A stretch of 64,000 nt of DNA from Streptomyces sp. NRRL F-6492 (GCF_001280125.1 NZ_LGEG01000212.1:1-64000); one strand, 5' to 3'; positions 21,549 through 30,864 are shown, counted from the stretch's first letter. The notes: generated by a model from the letters alone, not told the origin. Made by a program: numbers and translations.

Positions 21549-23240
21549 ATGACGTCCACGGTGCCCAACGCCGTCCAGCACACCGACGCGCAGCCGCCGA
21601 TCACCATGTTCGGTCCGGACTTCCCGTACGCCTACGACGACTTCCTGGCCCACCCGGCCGGGCTCGGCCAGATACCGGCGACCGAGCACGGCACCGAGGT
21701 CGCGGTCATCGGCGGCGGCCTGTCCGGGATCATCGCCGCGTACGAGCTGATGAAGATGGGCCTCAAGCCCGTCGTCTACGAGGCCGACAAGATCGGCGGC
21801 CGGCTGCGGACCGTCGGCTTCGAGGGCTGCGACGACTCGCTGACCGCCGAGATGGGCGCCATGCGCTTCCCGCCCTCCTCGACCGCGCTCCAGCACTACA
21901 TCGACCTGGTCGGCCTGGAGACCGTTCCCTTCCCGAACCCGCTCTCCGAGGCCACCCCGTCGACCGTGGTCGACCTCAAGGGCGAGTCGCACTACGCGGA
22001 GACCATCGACGACCTGCCGCAGGTCTACCGCGACGTCGCCACCGCCTGGGGCAAGTGCCTCGAAGAGGGCGCCGACTTCTCCGACATGAACACCGCCATG
22101 CGCGAGCGCGACGTCCCGCGCATCCGCGAGATCTGGGCGCAGCTCGTCGAGAAGCTCGACAACCAGACCTTCTACGGCTTCCTCTGCGAGTCCGAGTCCT
22201 TCAAGTCCTTCCGGCACCGCGAGATCTTCGGCCAGGTCGGCTTCGGCACCGGCGGCTGGGACACCGACTTCCCCAACTCCATCCTGGAGATCCTCCGCGT
22301 CGTCTACACCGAGGCCGACGACCACCACCGCGGCATTGTCGGCGGCTCGCAGCAGCTGCCGCTGCGCCTCTGGGAGCGCGAGCCGGAGAAGATCGTCCAC
22401 TGGGCGCAGGGCACCTCGCTCGGCTCCCTGCACGGCGGCGACCCGAAGCCGGCCGTGACCCGCCTGAACCGGACCGCCGGCAACCGGATCACGGTCACCG
22501 ACGCCTCCGGCGACATCCGCACCTACCGGGCGGCGGTCTTCACCGCCCAGTCCTGGATGCTGCTGTCCAAGATCGCCTGCGACGACTCGCTCTTCCCGAT
22601 CGACCACTGGACGGCGATCGAGCGCACCCACTACATGGAGTCCTCGAAGCTGTTCGTCCCCGTCGACCGGCCGTTCTGGCTGGACAAGGACGAGGAGACC
22701 GGGCGGGACGTCATGTCGATGACGCTCACCGACCGGATGACCCGCGGCACGTACCTCCTGGACGACGGCCCGGACAAGCCGGCCACCATCTGCCTCTCGT
22801 ACACCTGGTGCGACGACAGCCTGAAGTGGCTGCCGCTGTCCGCGAACGAGCGGATGGAGGTCATGCTGAAGTCGCTCGGCGAGATCTACCCGAAGGTCGA
22901 CATCCGGAAGCACATCATCGGCAACCCGGTGACGGTCTCCTGGGAGAACGAGCCCTACTTCATGGGCGCCTTCAAGGCGAACCTGCCGGGCCACTACCGC
23001 TACCAGCGGCGCCTGTTCACGCACTTCATGCAGGACCGGCTGCCCGAGGACAAGCGGGGCATCTTCCTGGCCGGCGACGACATCTCCTGGACGGCCGGCT
23101 GGGCCGAGGGCGCGGTGCAGACGGCGCTCAACGCGGTCTGGGGCGTGATGCACCACCTCGGCGGCTCCACCGACGGCACCAACCCGGGTCCGGGCGACGT
23201 CTACGACGAGATCGCCCCGGTCGAGCTGCCGGAGGACTGA
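21549..23240 (+). CDS. davB: Flavin amine oxidase, probable lysine 2-monooxygenase
   Basis: A 563-residue FAD enzyme. The dinucleotide fold is at residues 51-88 (VAVIGGGLSGIIAAYELMKMG, then YEADKIGGRLR), and the FAD-covering C-terminus has IFLAGDDISWTAGWAEGAVQ. The segment ITMFGPDFPYAYDDFLAHPAG and motifs such as FGQVGFGTGGWDTDFPNSIL and GNPVTVSWENEPYFMGAFK match what I remember of P. putida DavB nearly position for position, more closely than tryptophan monooxygenase or MAO. DavB converts L-lysine and O2 to 5-aminovaleramide plus CO2. The gene follows davA by 55 bases; permease and Lrp lie upstream. No signal peptide. Confidence 0.85.
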   Translation: MTSTVPNAVQHTDAQPPITMFGPDFPYAYDDFLAHPAGLGQIPATEHGTEVAVIGGGLSGIIAAYELMKMGLKPVVYEADKIGGRLRTVGFEGCDDSLTAEMGAMRFPPSSTALQHYIDLVGLETVPFPNPLSEATPSTVVDLKGESHYAETIDDLPQVYRDVATAWGKCLEEGADFSDMNTAMRERDVPRIREIWAQLVEKLDNQTFYGFLCESESFKSFRHREIFGQVGFGTGGWDTDFPNSILEILRVVYTEADDHHRGIVGGSQQLPLRLWEREPEKIVHWAQGTSLGSLHGGDPKPAVTRLNRTAGNRITVTDASGDIRTYRAAVFTAQSWMLLSKIACDDSLFPIDHWTAIERTHYMESSKLFVPVDRPFWLDKDEETGRDVMSMTLTDRMTRGTYLLDDGPDKPATICLSYTWCDDSLKWLPLSANERMEVMLKSLGEIYPKVDIRKHIIGNPVTVSWENEPYFMGAFKANLPGHYRYQRRLFTHFMQDRLPEDKRGIFLAGDDISWTAGWAEGAVQTALNAVWGVMHHLGGSTDGTNPGPGDVYDEIAPVELPED

Positions 23241-23250
23241 GCCGTACGGT

Positions 23251-23958
23251 TCAGGGCCTGGCCAGGGGCGTGAGCAGCATCCTCCCCACCAGGCCCACCG
23301 ACCGGTCCAGGCGCTCGGTGAACTCCCCGGCCAGCTCGGGAAGCCCGCGCAGCTGCCAGAGCGAGCGCGCCGCCAGCCAGGCCCCGTCCCTGGCCCGGTC
23401 CAGGCTCCAGCAGCCGAGCAGATGGGTGAGCGGGTCCGCGAGCTCCAGGAGGTCCGGGCCCGGCATCAGCTCCTCCCGGATGCGCTCCTCCAGGAGGACG
23501 AGGACGTCCCCGACCCGGTCGAACTCGTCCTCCAGGTCGGCGGGCGCGCACTCCAGGTCCCGGCAGGCGTCCACGACGGCGAGCGCCAGGTCGTGGCCGA
23601 TGTGGGCGTTGATCCCGGCGAGCGCGAACTGGAGCGGGCGCACGCCGGGGTGGCGCCGGTAGTGGAAGAGGGGCCGCCAGCAGGCGGGCGCCGGGCCGCC
23701 GCGGGCGAGGGAGTCGACCGCCGCGAAGTACCGCTCGGCGAACCGCACGTCGAGCGTGGCGGCGGCCCGCCGGTCCTCGAAGGCGCCCGCCGCGAGGGCG
23801 TGGCCGATCTCCTCGGTGACGGTCAGGTAGACCCGGTTGAAGACGGCGACCCCGTCGGCCGGGTGCCAGGCCGAGCGGAGCGCCCGCATCCGGTCCACCA
23901 CCGGGTCGACCGCCAGGAAGGGTCCGAGTTGCTGCCCGAGCTGCTGGGTCTGCGCCAT
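23251..23958 (-). CDS. DUF5995-like hypothetical protein
   Basis: A 235-residue mostly helical protein resembling the DUF5995 family of Streptomyces. Conserved-looking parts are DGVAVFNRVYLTVTEEIGHAL near residue 35, RPLFHYRRHPGVRPLQFALAGINAHIGHDLALAVV around 95-125 (the INAHIGHDLA core is typical) and LEDEFDRVGDVL near 145. The conserved His residues could bind a ligand or metal, but no function is established that I know of. It converges on davB with a 10-base gap and lies on the same strand as the uracil permease. Confidence 0.8.
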   Translation of the reverse strand: MAQTQQLGQQLGPFLAVDPVVDRMRALRSAWHPADGVAVFNRVYLTVTEEIGHALAAGAFEDRRAAATLDVRFAERYFAAVDSLARGGPAPACWRPLFHYRRHPGVRPLQFALAGINAHIGHDLALAVVDACRDLECAPADLEDEFDRVGDVLVLLEERIREELMPGPDLLELADPLTHLLGCWSLDRARDGAWLAARSLWQLRGLPELAGEFTERLDRSVGLVGRMLLTPLARP

Positions 23959-24031
23959 GGGGGCAGGCTCCCAGCCGCCGGGCCCGCGGGGGAGCCTTCC
24001 GGGCCCGGCTTCCCCAGAACGGGCGAATCCC

Positions 24032-25426
24032 TCAGCTCTTCGCCCCGCCGTCCGTCCCGCTCTCGTACGAGCTGGTGCCGGAGTCCAGGAGCGGCTCCTG
24101 CTCCTTGAGGTGGGCCGGGGCGAAGGCCCGCAGCACGTGGTAGCCGGTGATGACGACGATCGTGCCGAGCGCGATGCCGCCCAGTTCGAAGGTGTCGGTG
24201 AAGGTCAGCTTCACGCCGCCGACGCCGATGATGATGCCGGCGGCGGCCGGGACCAGGTTGAGCGGGTTGCGCAGGTCGACCCCGGCGTTGATCCAGATCT
24301 GGGCGCCGAGCAGGCCGATCATGCCGTACAGGATGACGGTGATGCCGCCGAGGACGCCGCCGGGGATGGCGGCGACGACCGCGCCGAACTTCGGGCAGAG
24401 GCCGAAGAGCAGCGCGAAGCCGGCCGCGGCCCAGTAGGCGGCGGTCGAGTAGACGCGGGTGGCGGCCATGACGCCGATGTTCTCGGAGTACGTGGTGTTC
24501 GGCGGGCCGCCCACGGCGGTCGACAGCATCGAGGCGGCGCCGTCGGCGGCGATCGCGGTGCCGAGCTTGTCGTCGAGGTCGTCCCCGGTCATCTCGCCGA
24601 CGGCCTTCACGTGCCCGGCGTTCTCGGCGATCAGGGCGATGACCACGGGCAGCGCGACCAGGATCGCGGACCACTCGAAGGCGGGGCCGTGGAAGGAGGG
24701 CAGGCCGATCCAGTCGGCCTTCGAGACGCCGGAGAGGTCGAGCCGCCAGTGGTCGGTGACCTGGCCGGACGGCGACATCGAGTGGATCTTGCCGAGGACC
24801 AGGTCGAGCACCCAGGACAGGGCGTAGCCGAAGACCAGGCCGAGGAAGATCGCGATCCGGGACCAGAAACCGCGCAGGCAGACCACGGCCAGACCGGTGA
24901 ACAGCATCACCAGGAGCGCCGTCCACTGGTCCTGCGGCCAGTAGGTGGCCGCCGTGACCGGGGCCAGGTTGAAGCCGATCAGCATGACGACGGCGCCGGT
25001 GACGATCGGGGGCATCGCCGCGTGGATGATCCGCGCGCCGAACTTCCGGACCGCGAGGCCCGCCAGGAAGAGCACGGCGCCCACGACGAGGACCGCGCCG
25101 GTCACGGTGGCGCTGGTGCCGCCGGAGGCCCGGATGGCGGCGGCGACGCCGACGAAGGAGAGCGAGCAGCCCAGGTAGGACGGGACCGTGCCGCGGGTCG
25201 CCAGGAGGAAGATCGCGGTCGCGACGCCGGACATCATGATCGCGAGGTTCGGGTCCAGACCCATGAGCACCGGCGCGACGAAGGACGCTCCGAACATCGC
25301 GACCACGTGCTGGGCGCCGAGCCCGACGGTCCGGGGCCAGGAGAGCCGCTCGTCCGGGCGGACGACGGCCCCCGGAGCGGGTGTTCTCCCGTCCCCGTGC
25401 AGGGTCCAGCGCACGCCGAGGTTCAT
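24032..25426 (-). CDS. uraA: Uracil/nucleobase permease (NCS2 family)
   Basis: A 464-residue integral membrane protein with the 14-helix NCS2 layout. It starts WTLHGDGRTPAPGAVVRPDERLSWPRT in pieces, the usual uracil permease N-terminus; QHVVAMFGASFVAPVLMGL marks TM1, and VGGPPNTTYSENIGVMA is the signature motif of uracil permeases, as opposed to the xanthine branch. It would import uracil by proton symport. It is monocistronic or linked to the upstream MFS gene on the same strand; a 13-bp hairpin lies between them. No regulatory site was recognised. Confidence 0.9.
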   Translation of the reverse strand: MNLGVRWTLHGDGRTPAPGAVVRPDERLSWPRTVGLGAQHVVAMFGASFVAPVLMGLDPNLAIMMSGVATAIFLLATRGTVPSYLGCSLSFVGVAAAIRASGGTSATVTGAVLVVGAVLFLAGLAVRKFGARIIHAAMPPIVTGAVVMLIGFNLAPVTAATYWPQDQWTALLVMLFTGLAVVCLRGFWSRIAIFLGLVFGYALSWVLDLVLGKIHSMSPSGQVTDHWRLDLSGVSKADWIGLPSFHGPAFEWSAILVALPVVIALIAENAGHVKAVGEMTGDDLDDKLGTAIAADGAASMLSTAVGGPPNTTYSENIGVMAATRVYSTAAYWAAAGFALLFGLCPKFGAVVAAIPGGVLGGITVILYGMIGLLGAQIWINAGVDLRNPLNLVPAAAGIIIGVGGVKLTFTDTFELGGIALGTIVVITGYHVLRAFAPAHLKEQEPLLDSGTSSYESGTDGGAKS

Positions 25427-25499
25427 GAGGTCGCTCCCGTTCTCCGGTTCCGGCGGTCGCGTCGTGACCGCAAAAGATCAGCCACATGGTATGCGCGAC

Positions 25500-25543
25500 C
25501 ACCGGCCGGGGACGCCCGGGAGGACGGCGCCCCGGCCGGTGGC
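25500..25543 (-). terminator. Terminator of the MFS gene
   Basis: A perfect 13-bp stem (25500-25512 with 25531-25543) with an 18-nt loop, immediately after the MFS stop on the minus strand and before uraA. Confidence 0.75.
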
Positions 25544-25548
25544 CGCCG

Positions 25549-26772
25549 TCACGCGGCCGGGCCCCCGCTCTTCGCGGGGACGCCGCCGGCCGGGGGCGCC
25601 GCCGGGTCCTTCCTGTCGGCGCTCCGGAGCACGCCCGCGCCCACCACCAGACCGAACGCCAGCAGCGTGACCAGGGCGAAGGAGAAGACGAGCGAGGTCG
25701 CGTCGGCGATGCCGCCGATCGCGGAGGGCGCGATGAGACCCGAGGTGTACGTGATGGTGGCGACGCCCGCGATGGCCTGGCTGGGGTTCGGGCCGCTGCG
25801 CCCGGCCGCCGCGAAGGCCAGCGGGACGACGACCGCGACCCCGAGCCCGATCAGACCGAATCCGGCCAGGGCGACGGCGACGTGCGGGGCCAGGACGACC
25901 ATGAGCCCGCCGAGGGTGGCGACCACGCCCCCGACCCGTACCGTACGGACCGCGCCGAAGCGGTCCACCACCCGGTCGCCGACCAGCCGTGCCACGGCCA
26001 TCATCAGGGCGAAGGCGGTGGTCGAGGCGGCCGCGAGGCCGGCCGAGGTGCCCAGCTCGTCCCGGAAGTAGACGGCCGACCAGTCGAGGCTGGCGCCCTC
26101 CGCGAACACCCCGCAGAAGCCGATGGCGCCGATGACGAGCGCGGACTTCGGCGGCAGCGAGAAGCGCGGCGGCGCCTCCTCCTCCGGGGTGCTGCGCACG
26201 TCGAGGACGCCCTGGCAGAAGACCAGGCCGAGCGCGGTGAGGACGAGGGCCGCGATCAGGTGGTGGATCCGGGCGTCGCCGCCGAGGTGGGCCGCGACCG
26301 TGCCGGCGGCGGAGCCGATCAGGGCGCCCACGCTCCACATGCCGTGCAGACTGGACATGATGGAGCGGCCGAGCCGGTTCTCGGTCTCGACGCCCAACGC
26401 GTTCATCGCCACGTCGGACATGCCGGCGGTCGCGCCGTACACGAAGAGCGCCCCGCACAGGCCCCAGACGTTCGGGGCGAGCGAGGGCAGGATCAGGGAG
26501 AGCGTCCACAGGACGAGCAGGCCGCGCAGCGCGGTGCGGGCGCCGAAGCGGTGGGAGATCGCCCCGGCGAGCGGCATCGCGAGCGAGGCGCCGAGCGCGG
26601 GGAAGGCGAGCGCGAGCCCGAGCTGCCCGGCGCTCACGTCCGCGTGCTCCTGGATCCAGGGGATGCGGGTGGCGAAGCTGCCGGTGACCGCGCCGTGGAC
26701 GCAGAAGACGGCGGCGACGGCGAAGCGCGCCCGCCGCAGGCGTTCGGTGCTGGTGACGGTCTCCGCCGCCAT
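25549..26772 (-). CDS. MFS transporter
   Basis: A 407-residue transporter with about 12 helices. FCVHGAVTGSFATRIPWIQE opens TM1, followed by a loop motif LAGAISHRFGARTALR between TM2 and TM3 and DWSAVYFRDELG in the second half, which resemble the FucP/YbjJ-like branch of MFS proteins. The substrate is unknown. It is divergent from a ROK repressor with a perfect inverted repeat between them, so its expression is probably controlled by that repressor and a sugar or related ligand. Confidence 0.85.
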   Translation of the reverse strand: MAAETVTSTERLRRARFAVAAVFCVHGAVTGSFATRIPWIQEHADVSAGQLGLALAFPALGASLAMPLAGAISHRFGARTALRGLLVLWTLSLILPSLAPNVWGLCGALFVYGATAGMSDVAMNALGVETENRLGRSIMSSLHGMWSVGALIGSAAGTVAAHLGGDARIHHLIAALVLTALGLVFCQGVLDVRSTPEEEAPPRFSLPPKSALVIGAIGFCGVFAEGASLDWSAVYFRDELGTSAGLAAASTTAFALMMAVARLVGDRVVDRFGAVRTVRVGGVVATLGGLMVVLAPHVAVALAGFGLIGLGVAVVVPLAFAAAGRSGPNPSQAIAGVATITYTSGLIAPSAIGGIADATSLVFSFALVTLLAFGLVVGAGVLRSADRKDPAAPPAGGVPAKSGGPAA

Positions 26773-26839
26773 GGGCCCTCCCGGTGTCGTGGTGCACGGC
26801 CGTCGTGTTCGTGCCGCTGTCGTGGTGTGCCGCGTAAAC

Positions 26840-26860
26840 TATCAGGAACCCTGCCTGATA
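26840..26860. promoter_or_regulatory. Candidate ROK operator between the MFS and ROK genes
   Basis: Perfect 7-bp inverted repeat TATCAGG-N7-CCTGATA in the 140-bp divergent promoter region. It is the only AT-rich palindrome there, and its place fits autoregulation plus control of the MFS gene. Confidence 0.65.
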
Positions 26861-26912
26861 AATAGTCCGCAAGAAGGACCCCCGTCCCGGGACCGTCTGA
26901 GAGGATCGCCGC

Positions 26913-28037
26913 ATGGCCGCATCCCCGAGCACCGCACGGGCCATCAACGACCGGCTCGCCCTGCGACTGCTCCAGGACGAGGGCCCGTTGACGGCCGCTC
27001 AGCTCAAGACGCTCACCGGACTCTCCCGTCCGACCGTCGCCGACCTCGTCGAGCGGCTCCGGAGCTCCGGGCTCGTCCACGTCGTCGGCGAGGCCGGGGC
27101 CGAGCGCCGGGGCCCCAACGCCAAGCTGTACGGGATCGTCGCGGGCCGCGCCCACCTCGCCGCCCTCGACGTGCGCACCCGCTCGGTCTCCGTCACCGTC
27201 GCCGACCTGCTGGGCGCCACGCTCGCCGAGGCCTCCGTGCCCGTCGTCGACGACGACGGCACGGGCCCGGCCGTGGAGAAGGCCGTCGCCCTCCTGGAGC
27301 GGACCGCGAAGGAGGCCGGCGTCGACGCGCCGCACAGCGTCGCGGTCGGCGCCCCCGGGCTCATCGAGCCGGTCACCGGCGAGCTCCGCGACTCCACGGG
27401 GCTGCCCGCCTGGCACCGGCGGCTCGTCGCCGTCCTCCAGGAACGGCTCCCCGCGCGCGTGCTCGTCGAGAACGAGACCAACCTCGCCGCCCTCGCGGAG
27501 CTGCGCGAGGGCGCGGCCCGCGACCGCGAGGACTTCGTCCTGCTCTGGCTCGGCCAGGGCGTGGGCGCCGCCGTCGTCCTCGACGGGCGGCTGCGCCGGG
27601 GCGCCTCGGGCGGTGCGGGCGAGATCGGCTTCCTGCCGGTGCCCGGCACCACCGGGCTCCCCTCGGCCACCGGCTGCGACGGCGGCTTCCACGAACTGGC
27701 CTGCACCGCGGCCGTCGAGGCGCTCGCCCGGGAGCACGGCCTGGCCCCGGAGGCCGCGCTCGCCTCCGGCCACGAGCCCTTCCTGGACGCCGTCGCCCGC
27801 CGGCTCGCCGTCGGCGCGGCGGCCGTGGTCTCGGTCCTCGACCCCGGCTGCGTGGTCCTCGGCGGCGAGACCGGCCACAGCGGCGGCGCGGACCTGGCGG
27901 CCCGGGTGGAGGCGGAGCTCGCCGTCCTCTCGCCGCTGCGCACCGAGGTCCGGGCCACCGCCCTGGGCGACGCGGCCGTGCTGCGCGGCGCCCTCCTGAC
28001 GGCCCGGGACGCGGCCCAGGAGGACCTGTTCCCGTAG
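26913..28037 (+). CDS. ROK-family transcriptional repressor
   Basis: A 374-residue protein with an N-terminal winged helix-turn-helix (LTAAQLKTLTGLSRPTVADLVERL, in parts over residues 26-50) and a ROK sugar-kinase-like domain (ENETNLAALAELREG, LWLGQGVGAAVVLDGRLRRGASGGAGEIGF in parts). The ATP-binding DxGxT motif and the full CxCGxxGC zinc cluster of ROK kinases are not seen, so it is a regulator and not a kinase. It is divergent from the MFS gene and likely represses it until a ligand binds. The ligand is unknown. Confidence 0.88.
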   Translation: MAASPSTARAINDRLALRLLQDEGPLTAAQLKTLTGLSRPTVADLVERLRSSGLVHVVGEAGAERRGPNAKLYGIVAGRAHLAALDVRTRSVSVTVADLLGATLAEASVPVVDDDGTGPAVEKAVALLERTAKEAGVDAPHSVAVGAPGLIEPVTGELRDSTGLPAWHRRLVAVLQERLPARVLVENETNLAALAELREGAARDREDFVLLWLGQGVGAAVVLDGRLRRGASGGAGEIGFLPVPGTTGLPSATGCDGGFHELACTAAVEALAREHGLAPEAALASGHEPFLDAVARRLAVGAAAVVSVLDPGCVVLGGETGHSGGADLAARVEAELAVLSPLRTEVRATALGDAAVLRGALLTARDAAQEDLFP

Positions 28038-28040
28038 GGG

Positions 28041-28112
28041 CACCGGAAACACCGGAAACACCGGACAAGGCACCGGAAACACCGGACAAGGCACCGGAAA
28101 CACCGGGCAGGG
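28041..28112. repeat. 21-bp tandem repeat after the ROK gene
   Basis: Copies at 28050-28070 and 28071-28091 are identical (unit CACCGGAAACACCGGACAAGG), a third from 28092 is diverged and a partial one starts at 28041. The array begins three bases after the ROK stop codon. Confidence 0.85.
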
Positions 28113-28149
28113 GCACCGGAAAGCCGGGGAACAGGCCCCGGAAACGCCG

Positions 28150-28184
28150 CCGCGCCGCGCCCCGGACAGGGAAGCGCGGCGCGG
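28150..28184. terminator. Hairpin between ROK gene and chitinase (1)
   Basis: Perfect 11-bp stem (28150-28160 with 28174-28184), loop of 13 nt, between converging genes. Confidence 0.65.
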
Positions 28185-28190
28185 AGGGTG

Positions 28191-28228
28191 CCCGGCGGCG
28201 GCAAGGGCCGTGAGTCTCCGCCGCCGGG
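28191..28228. terminator. Hairpin between ROK gene and chitinase (2)
   Basis: Perfect 11-bp stem (28191-28201 with 28218-28228) about 30 bases beyond the chitinase stop; likely its terminator on the minus strand. Confidence 0.65.
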
Positions 28229-28261
28229 GGTTCTCGGAAGGGTTCCTTCAGGAGGCGGGGG

Positions 28262-30619
28262 TCAGCAGGCCCCGAGGTCCTGCCAGACGCCCCACTCGCC
28301 GGTCGTGCCCGGCGCCTCGTTCTGGGTCCACCACTTGGCCTTGTACTTGCGGCCGTTGTGGGAGACCTCGTTGCCCGCGTTGTAGACGGTGCCGGCCACG
28401 TACGCCGGGGCGGCGCAGCCGGTGGGCGGCGTCGTCGGCGGGGTCGTGGGAGGCGTCGTCGGCGGGGTGGTCGGAGACGTGGTGGGCGGGGTGGTGCCCG
28501 TGCCCGGCTGCACGAGCGTCGTGCCGCGCGCCAGGTCGCCGGCGAGGGCGTACGCCGTGCCGTTGATGTTCACCGTCCAGTTGGAGGGGGTGGACACCGG
28601 CAGGTAGTAGTTGAAGGACAGGTCGACCGTCGCGCCCGGGGCCAGCGTCTGCCAGGCCGGGAGCTTCAGGGAGACGCGGTGGAAGTCGCCCTTCAGACCG
28701 CCGACGTTGCCGCCGGTGTGGTCGCTGCTGATCACCTTGGTGCCGAAGCCCGACTGGTCGGAGGCGTTGGCCGGGGCCGCGGTGGAGTAGTCGAACTGGA
28801 ACTCCGTGCCGCCGGGCAGCGTGGCCGCGGTGTTGTTGGTGATCTTCAGCTTGGGCGTGATCGGGTAGTTGGAGTCGCCCAGCTTGAACTCGGTGAAGTC
28901 CACCGCGATGTCGACGGCCTGCGTGGGCAGCGCCTTGTTGGACTTCTTCGCGCCGTACGGGGCGGCCGTCTTGAACTTGTCGTACATCAGCGAGGTGAGG
29001 GTGGAGCCCGCCTCGTACTGGCCCTTGGCCGCGTTCCAGCCGTAGTCGCCGGCCATCTCCCAGACCATGGTGCCGCCGATGCCGCGGTCGACCACGTAGT
29101 CCGCCTTCTTGGCCACCGACTGCTCGTCCTCGGTGGAGAGGAAGACCTTCTTCTGCGCGTTCCACAGCCACGGCGCGACCAGGGCCGAGTCGTACTTGCG
29201 GGCGTAGGTGCCGGTCAGCTGGGTGTTCGCGGGGAAGCCGTACTGGGTGACGTAGTCGCCGACGATCCCCTTCTCCAGGTTCTTGGCGTGCCACATCGGG
29301 TTGGAGCCCGCGGGGGACTCGACGCCGTTGTCGTCCTTGTCGTGCCAGAGGTTGTCGATGCCGACGGCGCCGTCACCGCACTTGGTCAGGCCGGAGCCCG
29401 CCGGGCAGGAGGTCGCGGCGGCCTTGCCCCACAGTCCGTCCGTGCCGCCCTGCACGTTCTTGTGGCCGCGGGTGTAGTACGGCAGGCCGATGTTGATGCG
29501 GCCGGCCGGCATGGAGCCGCGGAAGTAGTGGTACGCCCAGTCGGTGTTCAGGTAGCCGATGCCGCCGTACTGCGCGCTGCCGTAGACGTTGGCGGAGGCC
29601 AGCTCGGCGTCCTTGCCGTCGTCGAAGAGGGAGGCGTTCGGGCCGACGTACTCGTTCCAGGCGCCGTGCAGGTCGTACGACATGATGTTGACGTAGTCCA
29701 GGTACTTCTGGACCTGGAAGGTCTCCATGCCGCGCAGCAGGTAGCCGGAGGAGGGGGCGGCGACGGTCAGCAGGTAGTGCTTGCCGTCGGTGGCGCCGGC
29801 CCGGTCCAGCTTCTCGCGCAGGGTCTTCATCAGGGCCGCGTAGCCCTTGTTGAGGCCCGCGCGGCGCGCGTTGGAGATCGGGAAGTCGGCCGGGTGCCCG
29901 GCGTCCTTCATCGACGTCGGGTACTCGTAGTCGATGTCGACGCCGTTGAAGCCGTACTTCTTGATGAACGCCACGGCGGAGTCGGCGAAGGTGTTGATGC
30001 CCGCCTGGTTCACGGAGCCGTCCGCGTTGGTGGCCATCGTGTAGAAGCCGCCGGAGCCGACCCGCTTGCCGCTGTCGTCGAAGTAGCCGCCGGTCTCGGC
30101 CCAGCCGCCCACGGAGATGAGCGTCTTGACGTCCGGGTGCTGCTTCTTGAACTTGTTGAGCTGGTTGAAGTGGCCCTTGTAGGGGAGCGCCGGGTCCATC
30201 TCGGCGCCCGCGACGCCGGGCCAGGTCATGCCGGTCGCCGCGTTGTTCGGACCGTCGGTGCCCACGGACACCTTGTTGCCCGCGTCCACGTGCGCGAAGG
30301 CGTAGTTGATGTGGGTGATCTTGTCCCACGGGATGTCGTCGGCGAGGTAGGCGTCCTGGCCGTTCTTGCCGGTGCGCCAGCCGGTGAAGTAGCCGATGAC
30401 CCGGCGCTGGTGGTCCGCGCCCATCTTCTCGCGGCCCTCGGCGTCGTAGACCGAGCAGTACGGAACGTCGACGCCGGGCGTCTTGTAGAGGCCGTCGGGG
30501 CGACAGGACTCGTTGTCGGCCGCGTACGAGACGCCGCCGGAGAGCGAGCTGAGCAGCAGCCCGGCGACGGCCGCGCCGGACGCGAGCAGCGAGGCTCTCT
30601 TCGTCGTGGGGGACAACAC
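28262..30619 (-). CDS. Secreted family 18 chitinase with C-terminal chitin-binding module
   Basis: A 785-residue extracellular chitinase. Residues 1-34 are a Sec signal peptide (cleavage likely after SYA). The GH18 barrel (~70-560) has the SVGGW strand and the catalytic motif DGxDxDxE as GVDIDYEYP, with Glu232 as acid. Then comes a beta-sandwich domain (~575-710, chitinase C-type), a Thr-Pro linker and a ~50-residue CBM5/12 module ([21 protein letters not shown] in parts). The GTG start at 30619 has AGGAGG nine bases upstream. The upstream promoter carries the direct repeats of Streptomyces chitinase genes, so induction by chitin and DasR-type control are likely. Confidence 0.93.
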   Translation of the reverse strand: MLSPTTKRASLLASGAAVAGLLLSSLSGGVSYAADNESCRPDGLYKTPGVDVPYCSVYDAEGREKMGADHQRRVIGYFTGWRTGKNGQDAYLADDIPWDKITHINYAFAHVDAGNKVSVGTDGPNNAATGMTWPGVAGAEMDPALPYKGHFNQLNKFKKQHPDVKTLISVGGWAETGGYFDDSGKRVGSGGFYTMATNADGSVNQAGINTFADSAVAFIKKYGFNGVDIDYEYPTSMKDAGHPADFPISNARRAGLNKGYAALMKTLREKLDRAGATDGKHYLLTVAAPSSGYLLRGMETFQVQKYLDYVNIMSYDLHGAWNEYVGPNASLFDDGKDAELASANVYGSAQYGGIGYLNTDWAYHYFRGSMPAGRINIGLPYYTRGHKNVQGGTDGLWGKAAATSCPAGSGLTKCGDGAVGIDNLWHDKDDNGVESPAGSNPMWHAKNLEKGIVGDYVTQYGFPANTQLTGTYARKYDSALVAPWLWNAQKKVFLSTEDEQSVAKKADYVVDRGIGGTMVWEMAGDYGWNAAKGQYEAGSTLTSLMYDKFKTAAPYGAKKSNKALPTQAVDIAVDFTEFKLGDSNYPITPKLKITNNTAATLPGGTEFQFDYSTAAPANASDQSGFGTKVISSDHTGGNVGGLKGDFHRVSLKLPAWQTLAPGATVDLSFNYYLPVSTPSNWTVNINGTAYALAGDLARGTTLVQPGTGTTPPTTSPTTPPTTPPTTPPTTPPTGCAAPAYVAGTVYNAGNEVSHNGRKYKAKWWTQNEAPGTTGEWGVWQDLGAC

Positions 30620-30727
30620 GATCGGTTCCTCCTGGGGAGGTGATGGAACACAACGAACAAGGGGGTGGGTCGTGTTGGGTCCGTGGCGTGCGCACCCCGA
30701 CGGACCGTTACCTCGGAGGTGACACGG

Positions 30728-30756
30728 AGATTAAGAGGACTAGACCAGTGCGTCAA
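30728..30756 (-). promoter_or_regulatory. Chitinase promoter, -10/-35
   Basis: On the minus strand TTGACG (30751-30756), a 17-bp spacer and TAATCT (30728-30733) form a near-consensus vegetative promoter about 110 bases upstream of the chitinase start. Confidence 0.8.
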
Positions 30757-30769
30757 TAGGTCTGGACCA
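30736..30769 (-). promoter_or_regulatory. Chitinase-type 12-bp direct repeats flanking the -35 box
   Basis: TGGTCCAGACCT (30758-30769) and TGGTCTAGTCCT (30736-30747), read on the minus strand, bracket the -35 hexamer. They match the direct repeats known from Streptomyces chitinase promoters and overlap the DasR site consensus (ACTGGTCTAGACCAGT), the right copy being the better match. Confidence 0.8.
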
Positions 30770-30790
30770 AAGAAGGTGAATGTGGGATCC

Positions 30791-30806
30791 TGTGAGCCAG
30801 CCCACA
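30791..30806. promoter_or_regulatory. Possible Crp-like site upstream of the chitinase promoter
   Basis: TGTGA-N6-CCACA, one mismatch from the Crp palindrome TGTGA-N6-TCACA, 35 bp upstream of the chitinase -35 box. A weak candidate. Confidence 0.3.
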
Positions 30807-30864
30807 GGGCCGTGGCCGCACCGCCGTTCACCGGCCGTGGCACACTGGCCCTGTATCAGCAGCA

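Noticed and set aside
20687..23240. The amidase-monooxygenase pair as an indole-3-acetic acid pathway (IaaM/IaaH)
   Set aside because: The oxidase follows lysine monooxygenase motifs, and the amidase is of the nitrilase type, not the amidase-signature IaaH type; not fully excluded without a search.
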